NCBI GenBank assembly: GCA_024036415.1
Contig: JAMWET010006976.1
Span: 1-64,000, forward strand
Reading direction: 5' to 3'
Length of the DNA: 64,000 nt
Source: Prochilodus magdalenae
Taxonomy: Eukaryota; Chordata; Actinopteri; Characiformes; Prochilodontidae
Made by a program: the position numbers and the translations under genes. Below the pieces are notes generated by a model. It was not told the origin of the DNA, searched no databases, and saw only the letters and a list, made by a program, of their open reading frames with translations. Below, piece by piece: positions 41,937 to 60,286 of the stretch. How positions within the stretch are numbered: the first letter of the stretch is position 1; the number at the start of each line of letters is the position of its first letter.

Positions 41937-44648
41937 CTTTGTTTTAAATTAGGGATTTTCAAGAACCCAAAAGACGCTTAAAATTCTCAGTACACAAGCC
42001 GTCAGAGAAACAAACAAATAATAAAAAACAAGTAGACAATATGAGCAAGACCTTATGGCGGAGCAGTTCGGGCCTGAGGCAGGTTGTCTGTGAGTGTGAG
42101 AAGATCTGATTCAAGATTAGATTTAAAATACAGAGAGAGAATTGGACGGTTTGACCAGCGGTGGGGGAGAGTTCCAGAGTCGAGGAGCATATCTAAACAA
42201 TGCTTGGCAAGGCCATGGAGGAAGTATGTAGACAACCTGCCAGTGAACTGCCACCCCACGTGGGACACCAGGATTCCATTCCCAGTCTGATTATTCCCAG
42301 TTTGGAATTTCCACCGTCAGTAATAGACAGTAACTCAGTAAGTGTGATGAGTTAGTGTACTGTAAGTAGTGTGTTGGTGTACAGTAACTCAGTAAGTGTA
42401 ATGTGTTAGTGTACTGTAAGTAGTGTGTTGGTGTACAGTAACTCAGTAAGTGTAATGTGTTAGTGTGCTGTAAGTAGCGTGTTGGTGTACGGTAACTCAG
42501 TAAGTGTAATGTGTTAGTGTGCTGTAAGTAGTGTGTTGGTGTACAGTAACTCAGTAAGTGTAATCTGTTAGTGTACTGTAAGTAGTGTGTTGGTGTACAG
42601 TAACTCAGTAAGTGTAATGTGTTAGTGTGCTGTAAGTAGCGTGTTGGTGTACGGTAACTCAGTAAGTGTAATGTGTTAGTGTGCTGTAAGTAGTGTGTTG
42701 GTGTACAGTAACTCAGTAAGTGTAATGTGTTAGTGTGCTGTAAGTAGTGTGTTGGTGGACAGTAACTCAGTAAGTGTAATGTGTTAGTGTGCTGTAAGTA
42801 GCGTGTTGGTGGACAGTAATTCAGTAAGTGTAATGTGTTAGTGTACTGTAAGTAGTGTGTTGGTGTACAGTAACTCAGTAAGTGTAATGTGTTAGTGTAC
42901 TGTAAGTAGTGTGTTGGTGGACAGTAATTCAGTAAGTGTAATGTGTTAGTGTACTGTAAGTAGTGTGTTGGTGTACAGTAACTCAGTAAGTGTAATGTGT
43001 TAGTGTGCTGTAAGTAGTGTGTTGGTGTACAGTAACTCAGTAAGTGTAATGTGTTAGTGTGCTGTAAGTAGTGTGTTGGTGTACAGTAACTCAGTAAGTG
43101 TAATGCGTTAGTGTGCTGTAAGTAGTGTGTTGGTGTACAGTAACTCAGTAAGTGTAATGTGTTAGTGTGCTGTAAGTAGCGTGTTGGTGGACAGTAACTC
43201 AGTAAGTGTAATGTGTTAGTGTGCTGTAAGTAGTGTGTTGGTGGACAGTAACTCAGTAAGTGTAATGTGTTAGTGTGCTGTAAGTAGTGTGTTGGTGTAC
43301 AGTGACTCAGTAAGTGTAATGTGTTAGTGTGCTGTAAGTAGTGTGTTGGTGTACAGTGACTCAGTAAGTGTAATGTGTTAGTGTGCTGTAAGTAGTGTGT
43401 TGGTGTACAGTAACTCAGTAAGTGTAATGTGTTAGTGTGCTGTAAGTAGCGTGTTGGTGTACAGTAATTCAGTAAGTGTAATGCGTTAGTGTGCTGTAAG
43501 TAGTGTGTTGGTGTACAGTAACTCAGTAAGTGTAATGTGTTAGTGTGCTGTAAGTAGCGTGTTGGTGTACAGTAACTCAGTAAGTGTAATGCGTTAGTGT
43601 ACTGTAAGTAGCGTGTCGGTGTACAGTAACTCAGTAAGTGTACTGCGTTAGTGTACTGTAAGTAGTGTGTTGGTGTACAGTAACTCAGTAAGTGTAATGC
43701 GTTAGTGTGCTGTAAGTAGTGTGTTGGTGTACAGTAACTCAGTAAGTGTAGTGTGTTAGTGTGCTGTAAGTAGTGTGTTGGTGTACAGTAACTCAGTAAG
43801 TGTAGTGTGTTAGTGTGCTGTAAGTAGCGTGTTGGTGTACAGTAACTCAGTAAGTGTAATCTGTTAGTGTGCTGTAAGTAGTGTGTTGGTGTACAGTAAC
43901 TCAGTAAGCGTACTGCGTTAGTGTGCTGTAAGTAGTGTGTTGGTGTACAGTAACTCAGTAAGTGTAATGTGTTAGTGTACTGTAAGTAGTGTGTTGGTGT
44001 ACAGTAACTCAGTAAGTGTGATGTGTTAGTGTACTGTAAGTAGCGTGTTGGTGTATTAACCGGGCTATTCCACATGAAAGACGTCTCCGTGGGAACAAAG
44101 CCTAAAGGTTTAAAGCGCCCCACAGTGGGCCTTTTGTCTTGGCCTTTAAAGCAGAATTCCTTTAGGACTTACCAAATATCATTCCGAGTCATTTGATGTG
44201 AAATGTTCCTTTCTAGATAAACTCATTACGGAATTGCGGCAAAAATTCCAAAGGGTTTAAAGTCCTGGAACTGACCAGACTGGAACCACCCCAGAAGCCT
44301 AAACCTGTAGCCTGGTTCCTGAAACACGCTGTTACTCTGTATTCTTTATTTTCCTTTATGGCGAAGAGACACATCCTGCTTGTGTCCTGTTGTGCCTGCC
44401 CAGAGCCCGCGGCTGGAAATCAGCCAAACTGGCACAGTAACCAAAATACTCTGATTAAACATTCTCCGCAAATCTGTACTGAGTAAACTACACGGATAAT
44501 GCATTAGAAGGCCAAAGAGTCCGCAGGGAAGATGGGCCACTCGGTATTTCACCACTATTAACATTACACAGCATCACTGTCCACAGGAAAACATCTCCCT
44601 GGCCATATACCATCTTACATCACATCTAACCACCTCCACTTTTTACAC

Positions 44649-44706
<58 letters not shown>

Positions 44707-44761
44707 AATAATAATAATAATAAACAGTTTAGCATTTTCTTTGAATTACTTTATTATTAAA

Positions 44762-44794
<33 letters not shown>

Positions 44795-47600
44795 CTATTA
44801 TTATTATTATTATCGTCATTATAATAATTTTTTTAGCATTTACTTTCAATTACTTTATTATTTATTTATAGTTTTTTGGTTTGTTTTCCATTTATTATTT
44901 TTCTCTTTTCCTATATTTTTAAATTAATTTTACTTATTCACCATTATTATTCATTATTAATGATCATTTACCTTTTTAATAGATAGCCCTATTTTATTTA
45001 CTTATTTTTACAGGTATTTTTATTTTGTTATGTATTTTTTATTATTTTTGTTTTTATTATTCGTGTTTTACTCTAACTCCTACTCTTTTTAGTTATTTAA
45101 TTCACTCTTTTTAAAATGTATTTATTATAATTGTTATTAATTATTAACAATTTATTACTCGTTTCCTGTTTTTTGTCTTTTTGTAACACTTTATAATCAA
45201 GTTAGTGGTTATAATTTAACTTATTTACTAATCATTTTAATTATGTGTATATGTACTGTTTTCAATCCCCAGTGCTCGGCTACATTGTAAATCAGGGTTA
45301 CCCTTAATGTACTTTGAGTTTAAATAAAGCTTGATTAACTAATTGATTAACTGATTGATTAACTAATTGATTAACTGATTGAATCCCTATTGTTGTCCAT
45401 CTGCTGTGCATCATTTGAATACAGCAGCTGCTGTTTACACTGTGTGATACCAAACCCCAGAGGACACATGTGGGTCCCAGTCATTCATACAGTCAATAAA
45501 TCGGGCAAGTCTGCATGTGGTCCCCTGGTTCCCATCGCTGCTACTGTAAAGACAACCCCAAGCACGTTCCTCGCCCCACTATCTCAGAAAAGTCTCCGAA
45601 TTAAGAAAGACACACTGTGCTGGAGGAGGGGGAGCCTGTGAGGCCAGACTTGGCACCCCTGTTGGAGTTCTAGGAAATCCGAGCACATGTGCAGACTGGA
45701 AGGAGGGAGCCATTTTGAGGCAGGCTGTACCGCATGGGGAATAGACAAGGCCGTAGCGCGTTCGCAACGTATAAACAAACACCACCCGCTGCAGGCGGGG
45801 CAAGTTCTAGTCAGTTCGTTTTAGCCCCCTCTCAAGGGGCCGCGAGCCAGAATGCAGCGGAGGGGCGTTTAACGCGCAGCTTCAAAGAGAGGCAGGCAGG
45901 CAGCCCTGTGGTTGGCTGAGCCTTGACCTGTTTGAGGGGTGGTGCTGCTGTTTAGAGCCATACTGTACTTATAGGCTCTATCACAGGGAGAAAAACATGT
46001 TATGCAACCTCATCTATTTTCTGTGCAATATGTCCTGGACGAAAGGGGCGGGGGGGTGGAGGGAGCAGAGAGCAGTCCCAGCTAAAGCTCAGAGAGAGAA
46101 GGAATGTAGATAAGTGAACTCAAAGGCTTGACCAAAGGTTTGAAATATGGAGAGGAGCTGAAATGCAGTGAGCACGTTGTGTTCCTTTTCCAAATGACAC
46201 GCATAAACTATAGAGTGGAGCCCATTTACTCTCAGAACTGACTCCAGTCCACTCTGAAATGTGTCTGCCAGGGCTGTGTGCAAAGATTCGAATGGGCATG
46301 TGTGAAAACATGTACAGTAGAAGCTCAACAGACCAGACTCAACGAGCCACCTTGCGTGTTTAGGGTGGTAGTAACTTCAGGCTACATGCAGAAAATGGCT
46401 CGCCAGCAGATGTTAATGATTGGCTAAAAGGCTACCTGCGAGGTGTGAGTGAGCTGAATCTGGGATGGAAGGTGGCATGAGTGGGCGAGTCTACAGGGCT
46501 GCTAATGTGCCATTGCAGGTATTGGGATCTGACAGGTTGTAGCGAGGGGCTGAGTGGTTAAATCCCACTGCGCTCTTCGCTCAAATCCCACCTTCGCCGA
46601 TGGCCCGTTCTTTCGTGGCAGTTGTGTGCTGGAGGTTGGGGAACCAGCCTTGTAACCAGGTTTGCCGGTTTGATATCCTGAACTGTCAGCAATGACTGAA
46701 GTGCCCCTGAGCAAGGCACCTAACCCCCATGTGCTCCACGGGCTGCCCAAATTCCTCCGTGTGCAGCACAGAATGACTGGCCTCACCTAGAATAAATGAT
46801 CACGTATCGCCGGGACTTCGGTGGTTCCCATCCCAACTGTAGTAGAGGCACATGCATGTCACATGGAAAACCTCCCTGATATTAAATACTGCTCTTCGAG
46901 CTGCAAAGCAACGAGAACAAGACGAGGAACCCTAAACAAAAACAACAGGCTTCCAGCACTCGGAATGACTGGATCCCTATATATCTCACTTCCCTTGTTT
47001 GAAGGACAGTTTGCTGGAAACTACCGACATACTGCTGCACAGTCTCACGAACTGGCCTTGGTCACGAGAACCCCAGCGCACAAGCTAAAGCAACCCATGA
47101 TTTACATTTTGGCAACATGAGCTCCGATTAAACAATTCAATGGCACCAAGCCCTTTCGCTGTTATATGTAAACTCTTCCACGAGGAGGCATCCAAGATCC
47201 GTTTCCCCGCGTTCTTGGCCGGGACAAGGCGTTCTCAGTTATCCACGAAATGCAACAGCTGTGGAGAGAGGGAGGGCCACTTCCAAGTAAAGTCCCTCCC
47301 ACTTGTTCCTTGCACTGCTTGTTTAAACACAGTCCGATACAGACAAAGAGAAAGAGGAGGAGAAGAGACCGACGAAAACAGGGGTGGAAGGCTCATCAGA
47401 TAAAGACAAGGGGTTTGCTTTTAGGAGATTAGATAGCCGGGCTGCATTGGGCCTTAACAGCACAGGCCTGCTGTGGCCTGGTGAAATAAACAAGCAGCAT
47501 GGACAGATCGTGCTCTGTATGGTTACATAACTATATACACAGTTTAACTGCCGTGTAATAAACCAAAAGAACATGCATGGCTTTCAAGGCCTTGTCTTCA

Positions 47601-47663
<63 letters not shown>

Positions 47664-48316
47664 GTGTGCATCCCTAATTTCCACTTGTGCACTCCACTTT
47701 CCTCATTTCCCACTGTAACACATTTGTTTATCTCTAGTAGCTTCCAAAATACATTTACTTTAAGACCATCACCGGGATCGAGCAGCTTAGCCACCATGCT
47801 GCTGGTCCAGCACTGACCAGCACAGTAGACCAGCATGGGCGAGGCAGGTATGCAATGCATGCTGGGGGTCTAAGAACTGGGATTCAGTTTAAACAAACAA
47901 ACCCCTCTTAGTCTGGACTGATCAGACGCTTGAGGCAGAGGACTGAGAAACCTCCACCAGTGTTGTGAAGATAAGAGTGAGTTCAGCAAGGCCATGTGCC
48001 CACCAGGCAGCGTTCCAGGCCGGAGCCCACTCACTGTTCCACTGTCTTACACTAAGGGTAAAGCACTCTGGGTCTGGTGTAGGCCAACCAGGACAGTTGT
48101 TATCTGAATCTGAATCAGTTTATTTAGGCAAGTTGGTTAGACACTTGAGGAACTGGTCGAGGTGAGTCACATGTGTATGACATGTCTGGTCTCTGTACTA
48201 CTGTACAAGCACATTGACTGTTACGAAATACAAGCAACACAATCATGTGGATATGGATGGTCTATGAATATGCCAGCCTGAGTAAACACACACACACACA
48301 CATATATGTATGTGTA

Positions 48317-48351
<35 letters not shown>

Positions 48352-48384
48352 GTATATGTATATGTATATGTATGTGTATGTGTA

Positions 48385-48429
<45 letters not shown>

Positions 48430-48508
48430 GTGTGTGTGTGTATGTGTGTATGTGTGTGTGTATATGTATATGTATGTGTGTGTGTGTGTATGTGTATGTA
48501 TGTGTGTG

Positions 48509-48563
<55 letters not shown>

Positions 48564-48794
48564 GTGTGTGTGTGTGTGTGTGAGACAGTACAATCCATGG
48601 GCATGCTCAGGTGGAGAAGCCCCACTCACTTTCTAAGCCTCTTCCTAAAAAGTTCACTCACCTCCTGGTGTGGTGGAGAACAGAGTACCCCCGGGAGTCT
48701 GGCTGTAGCAGTCTGGAAGTTGAGACCAGTCCTTCAGCTGCATAACACGAGTTGGGATGGGGCAGCTCTTGGTCTTCTCTGCGTTGGTGGACAT
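39138..48794 (-). CDS. eif4ebp3l: eIF4E-binding protein (4E-BP3 type), translational repressor
   Basis: Small disordered repressor that binds eIF4E and blocks cap-dependent translation until phosphorylated by mTORC1. Three exons: 48662-48794, 41555-41731, 39138-39169; 342 nt, 113 aa. Exon 1 encodes [14 protein letters not shown] and the two phospho-site blocks [13 protein letters not shown]. Exon 2 has the eIF4E-binding motif YDRKFLL and the 4E-BP3-type [18 protein letters not shown]. The 32-nt last exon encodes EESQFEMDI with the mTORC1-docking TOS motif FEMDI. Phases close exactly (1, then 1). The gene spans 9.7 kb for 342 coding bases because both introns hold minisatellites and other repeats. 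The N-terminus fits the fish eif4ebp3l paralogue as I recall it; eif4ebp3 is the alternative. Confidence 0.93.
39318..39505. mobile_element. Hairpin MITE with 33-bp perfect arms around (TA)n
   Basis: Left arm 39318-39350 and right arm 39473-39505 are perfect reverse complements over 33 bp (left ends ...ccaaatgtcc, right begins ggacatttgg). The centre is an A-run, about 60 bases of TA, a T-run and ATTT repeats. It lies in the last intron of eif4ebp3l, about 150 bp from the terminal exon. Confidence 0.8.
39520..39599. mobile_element. Second hairpin with 26-bp perfect arms around (TA)n
   Basis: Arms 39520-39545 (ggaggtctgctttgcctcac and six more) and 39574-39599 are perfect reverse complements, with TATA repeats between. 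It starts 14 bp after the previous hairpin. Together they look like two TA-inserting palindromic elements side by side, or one element with a compound end. Confidence 0.75.
40024..41400. repeat. 19-bp minisatellite with two alternating unit types (eif4ebp3l intron 2)
   Basis: About 72 copies of a 19-bp unit starting TTATCACTAC. Type A ends GCTCAGCAC, type B ends TGTCGGCTG or TGTCAGCTG; 18-bp 'ccctttcactacgctcag' variants occur near both ends. There are no stop codons in several frames, so ORFs of about 490-507 codons span it on the plus strand; these are a by-product of the unit sequence. Confidence 0.97.
41909..41935. repeat. AAT microsatellite
   Basis: (AAT)n tract in eif4ebp3l intron 1, between exon 2 and the 54-bp minisatellite. 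Confidence 0.9.
42310..44055. repeat. 54-bp minisatellite (eif4ebp3l intron 1)
   Basis: About 32 copies of a 54-bp unit (for example GTGTGTTGGTGTACAGTAAC then TCAGTAAGTGTAATGTGTTA then GTGTGCTGTAAGTA). Units differ by few substitutions and no indels, so the period of 54 is kept strictly. Because 54 is divisible by three and lacks stops on the minus strand, it yields a 610-codon frame with an 18-residue repeat ([18 protein letters not shown]). Each unit looks like a diverged doubling of a shorter CTGTAAGTA / CAGTAAGTG module. Confidence 0.97.
44648..44815. repeat. TTA/TAA compound microsatellite, self-complementary
   Basis: (TTA)n about 55 bases, then (ATA)n, then after 50 bases another (AAT)n and (TTA)n. 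The opposite-strand repeats can form a long hairpin. The next 550 bases are very A/T-rich, with TGATTAAC repeats at 45330-45380. Confidence 0.95.
44820..46500. other. eif4ebp3l intron 1, unique part, no exon seen
   Basis: A/T-rich to 45380, then mixed sequence with no splice-compatible coding exon. A GGCAG tract lies at 45890-45905. Confidence 0.5.
46540..46760 (+). repeat. Dispersed SINE-like repeat, family A
   Basis: Contains 'gctggaggttggggaacc', 'tgaagtgcccctgagcaagg' and 'cacctaacccccatgtgctc', fish SINE-type blocks. It is the reverse orientation of the copies at 1590-1800 and 12470-12610. Confidence 0.55.
47599..47663. repeat. TTA microsatellite
   Basis: Uninterrupted (ATT)n of about 64 bases; translated it gives poly-Tyr and is not coding. 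Confidence 0.97.
48285..48582. repeat. TG/TATG compound microsatellite
   Basis: (CA)n, then about 280 bases of TG, TATG and TATATG repeats. It lies 80 bp from exon 1 of eif4ebp3l. Several overlapping frames of Cys-Val-Tyr or His-Thr dipeptides are artefacts. Confidence 0.97.
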
Positions 48795-49165
48795 TGTGGA
48801 CTATTTTTAGTAAAACTCGACAGAAAGTGGATTTAAAGCTGTAAAAAAAAAAGTTATAATTTATTTTTGGTCGTTCTTTCCTTTCCTAACTAATGGAAGC
48901 TAAAGTTCCCTAACCGTGCATTGCTGCACACAGAACTCCGAGTCACTGGACACGCTATTTTAAATCTCTATCCATTTCACACCCGTTTTCGTGCAGGACC
49001 CGCCCCTCCCCGGGGCTGCGATTGGCTAGCTGTGCACGCATTTGGCGCTGTGATTGGCTGGTCATGTCCTGACTCGCAGGACTGCGTTCGAGTGTGAACA
49101 GCTAACCAATCATAAGTCCCGACGCGGACCCTATTCACCAATCGCAGCGCAGGGGGGGCGGGACA
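48795..49165 (-). promoter_or_regulatory. eif4ebp3l promoter region with CCAAT cluster
   Basis: GC-rich sequence directly upstream of the start exon on the minus strand. It carries inverted CCAAT boxes (ATTGG at 49021-49025 and 49053-49057) and forward ones (CCAAT at 49106-49110 and 49138-49142), with ccgcccctccccgg GC boxes near 49005. No other gene is seen on the right side, so it may be one-directional despite the symmetric CCAAT boxes. Confidence 0.5.
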
Positions 49166-51224
49166 TGTCGGAAAACAGGCGGGATGACAGTAACGCGAGT
49201 AGCACAGGGCCTACGTGACACGTATCATGTGACTGACAGGCTGCGAAAACAGTCCCGGGTTGCCAGATACGCAGTAAATCAGACCCGCATGCGGTGCACG
49301 TCTGTCTGTAGGCGCTAAATAAAGATTTAATAAAGCCCAGATACGTATTTTTGGACTTGTAGGACAAAGGGTTATCTGAACATCGTGGCCAAAGGAATAA
49401 AATCTGAAATATTTAAACCCGGAATAGGAATTAATATGCAGTTTGTTCCATATATGACGATTATATTTATATTCTAAGTCTCATTTGAAGTCGTCTAGAT
49501 GAAATCTTACTGGCATGCGAGTGAATAAACAGTTACTATGGATTTTATGGAGTGGGTGTGAAAAGAGGAGCTCACAAAGGAGCCGATAAGCAGCACTAAT
49601 GCCTGACGGATACCCTTAATATAAAGGAATGTAATCAGTACTAAGTTGTGTTCTTCTAGTTCCCCATAAGTAATGTAGTTAGACACATATAAATACTCAT
49701 ACATTTTATAATTCGAATAAAGAAAAGGTACATTTGTACTAAAACGCATGGTGCAAAATCCAGAAGGTCAAGGAAGCGCACTAGTCTGCCTCAGGGGAAC
49801 ACTGTAACAAATTGGTTCACCCAAATGGTCCTTCATAGCCTAGCTGTTAAGCCTAACTATGTCCGGGATACCTCTGAAAAACTTTGAAAATATAAAAAGC
49901 AGGCCAAAATTTCCCAAAGAAGGTCCCAATGGAATGCTAGGTTAGCCAGCCAACATGGAACCCCGCCCCCCTCCAAAACCATTTCGGACACTACTCCACC
50001 AACATATCTGCATGTCAACACAGTCATTCAGATAAGGTTGGTGTGGAATCTAATGCTCTAGAGAAATCTACCAAGCCAGAACATCTCACAGTGGTGGTGA
50101 ATGGAACCAGACATCCATCTCTAAGAGCTCCATCCCAGGAAGCCATAATGTTGCTGTTCAGGAAGCTGTGAATGAAGTTTCGACGTGAAACGTGTCTAAT
50201 CAATGCATTTGGATCCATTCATGGTGTTGTAGTACTCAGGTCTGGTCTGGAACTTCAAGACCACAACCAAGAGGCCTCCGCCTCGACCTCATCTGGACTT
50301 GCCTGGGTACGGTATAATGTTGAGGGCAGGCCGTGATGCCTTTTAGGAACAAACTGGACGCTGAATTATTAATGAAGGCCAACAAATCCAGAATGAATTA
50401 GAGACTTACAAACAACCCAAAAGGTCATCAGTCTTTTTCTGGCTCTCTGAATAATAAGATGGCTGATTTGGTAGCTACCGAGTGCTGGAGGTCAGAATGT
50501 AGACATGTATGTCAGGGTCCAAAGCTTCCTTTGAATAGAGCTCTGAACAAGCAGTACAGTGGAGTTACCTGTTCTCACCTGTTTTTTTTATTTGGATGCC
50601 CAGACTATCAAAATCAGTCTAGATACAGTCTGGATATGTCAAAGGTCGGATTTGGGCTGGCCAGGCTTGACGGAGTGCTGTTTCTTTGTTGATACTCATT
50701 GCTCCCAAGCTTTAAACATTCCCAGAGAAGAGATCGGAGTGTTATTATTAGTATGTTTTCATTTTTTCATTCACCAATAAATGTATTCTTGGTGGAGGGA
50801 TACGTCAGGGATGGCAAAATAGTCCCCAGAGAAAACTTTGGAAAACTTTTTTTTTTTTTTTGGTTGGCTGGCTGCTATTTCATCAACAGTCCATATAAAA
50901 ACTCAGAAGACCCAGAAGTGGAGGTTGTGGGTAGTAAATAAAGTGGATATGTTGGTATTGAACGTATTGGGAGCGCTGGTTCCAGTCAATAACACTGTGA
51001 AGGATGTATGTGTCTCTACAAAGGCTTTTCTCACATCAAATCAGTCTTTGTTGATATCTCTGAAGTATGGAGAAACAGTGGGTGGAATCGCCCTTTAATA
51101 CATGTAATTAGGTGAAGACTCACCTCTCCAACATACGCCTCACTCATACAGGATTTCATTATTGGAGATAGTCAGAAAAGCAGAAACTAATTAAATTTAA
51201 ATTTGTGTTTAAATACATGTGAAT
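49166..51224. other. Intergenic, eif4ebp3l to hnrnph1; no gene seen
   Basis: Mixed sequence with a 'tctcacagtggtggtgaatgg' block at 50090 and a 'ggtggaatcgccctTTAA' right end at 51095, both matching the TTAA MITE family. A T-run lies at 50848. No coding exon found. Confidence 0.5.
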
Positions 51225-51765
51225 GGAAGTTGAATTGAATTGAATGGAAGTTAAACTGAATTTAATAGAAGAGGAATTGAATGGAAGGTGAACTGAATGG
51301 AAGTTAAATTGAATGTATGTTGAACTGAATTTCATGCAGGTTGAATTTAATGTAAGTTGAATTTAGGTTGAATTGAACTGAAGTTGAATTGAATGGAATT
51401 TGAAATGAATGTAAGTTGAATGTAATTTGAATTGAATTAAATGGAAGTTGAATGTAAGTTGAACTGAACTGAATATAAGTTGAATTGAATGGAATTGAAT
51501 GGAAGTTGAATTTAATTCAATGGAAGTTGAACTGAACTGAATATAAGTTGAATTAAATTGAAGTTGAATTGAATTAAATGAAAGTTGAATTGAATGGAAT
51601 TTGAAATGAACTGAAGTTGAATTGAATTAAATGAAAGTTGAATTGAATGGAATTTGAAATGAATTGAAGTTGAATTGAATTAAATGGAAGTTGAATTGAA
51701 TTAAATGGAAGTTGAATTGAATTAAATGGAAGTTGAATTGAATTAAATGGAAGTTGAATTGAATT
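51225..51765. repeat. GAATT-rich minisatellite upstream of hnrnph1
   Basis: Irregular tandem copies of TTGAATTGAATGGAAG-type words; the right end settles into a clean 21-bp period (TTGAATTGAATTAAATGGAAG is one unit plus one base). The array stops about 70 bp before the hnrnph1 promoter. Confidence 0.93.
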
Positions 51766-51779
51766 AGTGGTTAATCCCG

Positions 51780-51999
51780 TTCTGCCCCAGACCGCCACCA
51801 GGGGCGCTGTACTACACTCCCACATCAACACAAAGAACCCAAACAGGCTTCGGCGCGCCTCCCGGTCGTGTCTGCAGTTCGATGATTCTCTCTGGGTATA
51901 TATTAGTGTAGCTCACTGCCAGACCACCAGGACGGCCTTAAAACGTCGCCCGTTTCTTTCTTCACCGGTGGAGTTTTCGTCGACAGAAAGAAACAAACG
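51780..51999 (+). promoter_or_regulatory. hnrnph1 promoter and non-coding first exon
   Basis: A donor AAACG|gtaggt at 51999 ends a likely 5'UTR exon. Upstream is a GGTATATATT TATA-like element (51895-51904) and a short CpG-richer stretch. It would splice to the acceptor ttcttcag at 53284, 16 nt before the ATG. Confidence 0.5.
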
Positions 52000-52043
52000 G
52001 TAGGTAGATACGTGACTCGGCTAGCTAGCTAACTCGAACCTCC

Positions 52044-52099
52044 CGTTCCACCTTAAACGAGGCGCCAGAATGCAACTGCTCCACTATTTAAGGTGGAAC
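52044..52099. mobile_element. CGTTCCACCTTAA MITE, copy 2 (hnrnph1 intron 1)
   Basis: 56 bp with inverted ends CGTTCCACCTTAAA and TTTAAGGTGGAAC and the shared 'ggcgccagaatg' centre (reverse complement of copy 1's 'cattctggcgcc' region). The flank 'gggaagctagct' matches that of copy 1. Confidence 0.7.
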
Positions 52100-53039
52100 C
52101 TGAAAATTCTTAGAAGAAGCTGGTCGAATGGGAAGCTAGCTCTAGCATACCGGCGCTGGCTTCAGCTAACAACCCTGACGATCGATGTTGGTCAGTGTGA
52201 AATGCAAGGCTTGTGTGCTGTCATTAGTAGACTCACTTAGGACACCCCACAAGCCCGTTTCCCGGTGATGTTTAAATGGTTAGGACAGTCTAACGCTGTT
52301 AGCTTAGCTGGCTAGTTAGCTCAGGCTAGCGCGGTTAGCTCACAGGCAGATTTCACACCCCAAATGGATTTTTCTTCGGTTAAATGTTTACGATAGCTAA
52401 TCTTATGTGGGCTAGTCATCTGAATTTTTGTATTGGCGATGCTTTGCCATTCACGTCTTGAATGTTTTCCTTCGGTTTTAGCAAGCTAACGCTAGTAATG
52501 TCGTAACGCTAAGCTAAGATAATTGTAGGGTCAGCTAGCTTGGCCAGCTGTTGCGGCGGTTTTAACTAGCTCTCCAACATCTATAAAGAGGCGGAACCGG
52601 TTTTCTTAAAATAAGATGCTTATTTGACCAGTCTGCTTCATTGTGTTGTAGACTTTAGACGTTTCAGGCCCAAAGCCGCAGGTTTGCTTGCCTCTGGTCA
52701 AGCTCAGGAGTGAGCACATGGTCGAATCATTATGATCTCCATGGATGATCTTCCCATCCACAGACTCTCTGTACTTGACTGGTATTCAAATCAAGAACAT
52801 CTGTACCTGCTCGTATATGTTGTATAATATTTCATCCCCTGTATACTCTTATTCTACTACACCAGACTCTTCAAATTGCATATATGCAAATGAGTATATA
52901 ACATTGTTTTGTAATTAGATATATCATAAGATATATGTTGTAAAATAGCCATGACAAGGATATTCAATAAATATAATAGTGCTTTTAAATGTTTGAAATT
53001 GTATATAATTTTAAGTAAGATTATTTGAAATTCGTTCTC

Positions 53040-53235
53040 TCTGGTCCTGGGATCCGTTATGTTGCCCGGGTTCCACTTCCTGCATGTGTTTCTTCCCACC
53101 GCCCAAGGACATGCAGTCTTGCAGTGTCCTGGGTTTGTGCCTCTGCTCTCTGATGGGCACCCCAGCCTCACTGGGGTGTTTCCTGCCTTCAGAGCTGGGA
53201 TGGGCTCCAGCACACCTCGTGACCCAGACGGATCA
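53040..53235 (+). repeat. Fish dispersed repeat just upstream of the hnrnph1 start exon
   Basis: Blocks 'gggttccacttcctgcatgt', 'cccaccgcccaaggacatgc', 'gatgggcaccccagcctcac' and 'gctgggatgggctccagcac' are characteristic of a repeat found throughout teleost genomes. It ends about 50 bp before the splice acceptor of the ATG exon. Confidence 0.6.
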
Positions 53236-53300
53236 GTGGTGTTCATGATAACTGAGTGTTTCTGTCTGTTTATGTTTTCTTCAGAAGGACAACCCTGAGC

Positions 53301-60286
<6,986 letters not shown>

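Noticed and set aside
42310..44055. CRISPR array (regular repeats)
   Set aside because: Units are contiguous with no unique spacers, and the window is vertebrate.
42291..44123. 610-codon minus-strand ORF as a real repeat protein
   Set aside because: It is the 54-bp minisatellite; unit length divisible by three explains the open frame. No start context, splice model or family resemblance. Kept only as a finding to test.
48221..48836. Several ORFs of Cys/Val/Tyr or His/Thr repeats
   Set aside because: All lie in the TG/TATG microsatellite beside eif4ebp3l exon 1.
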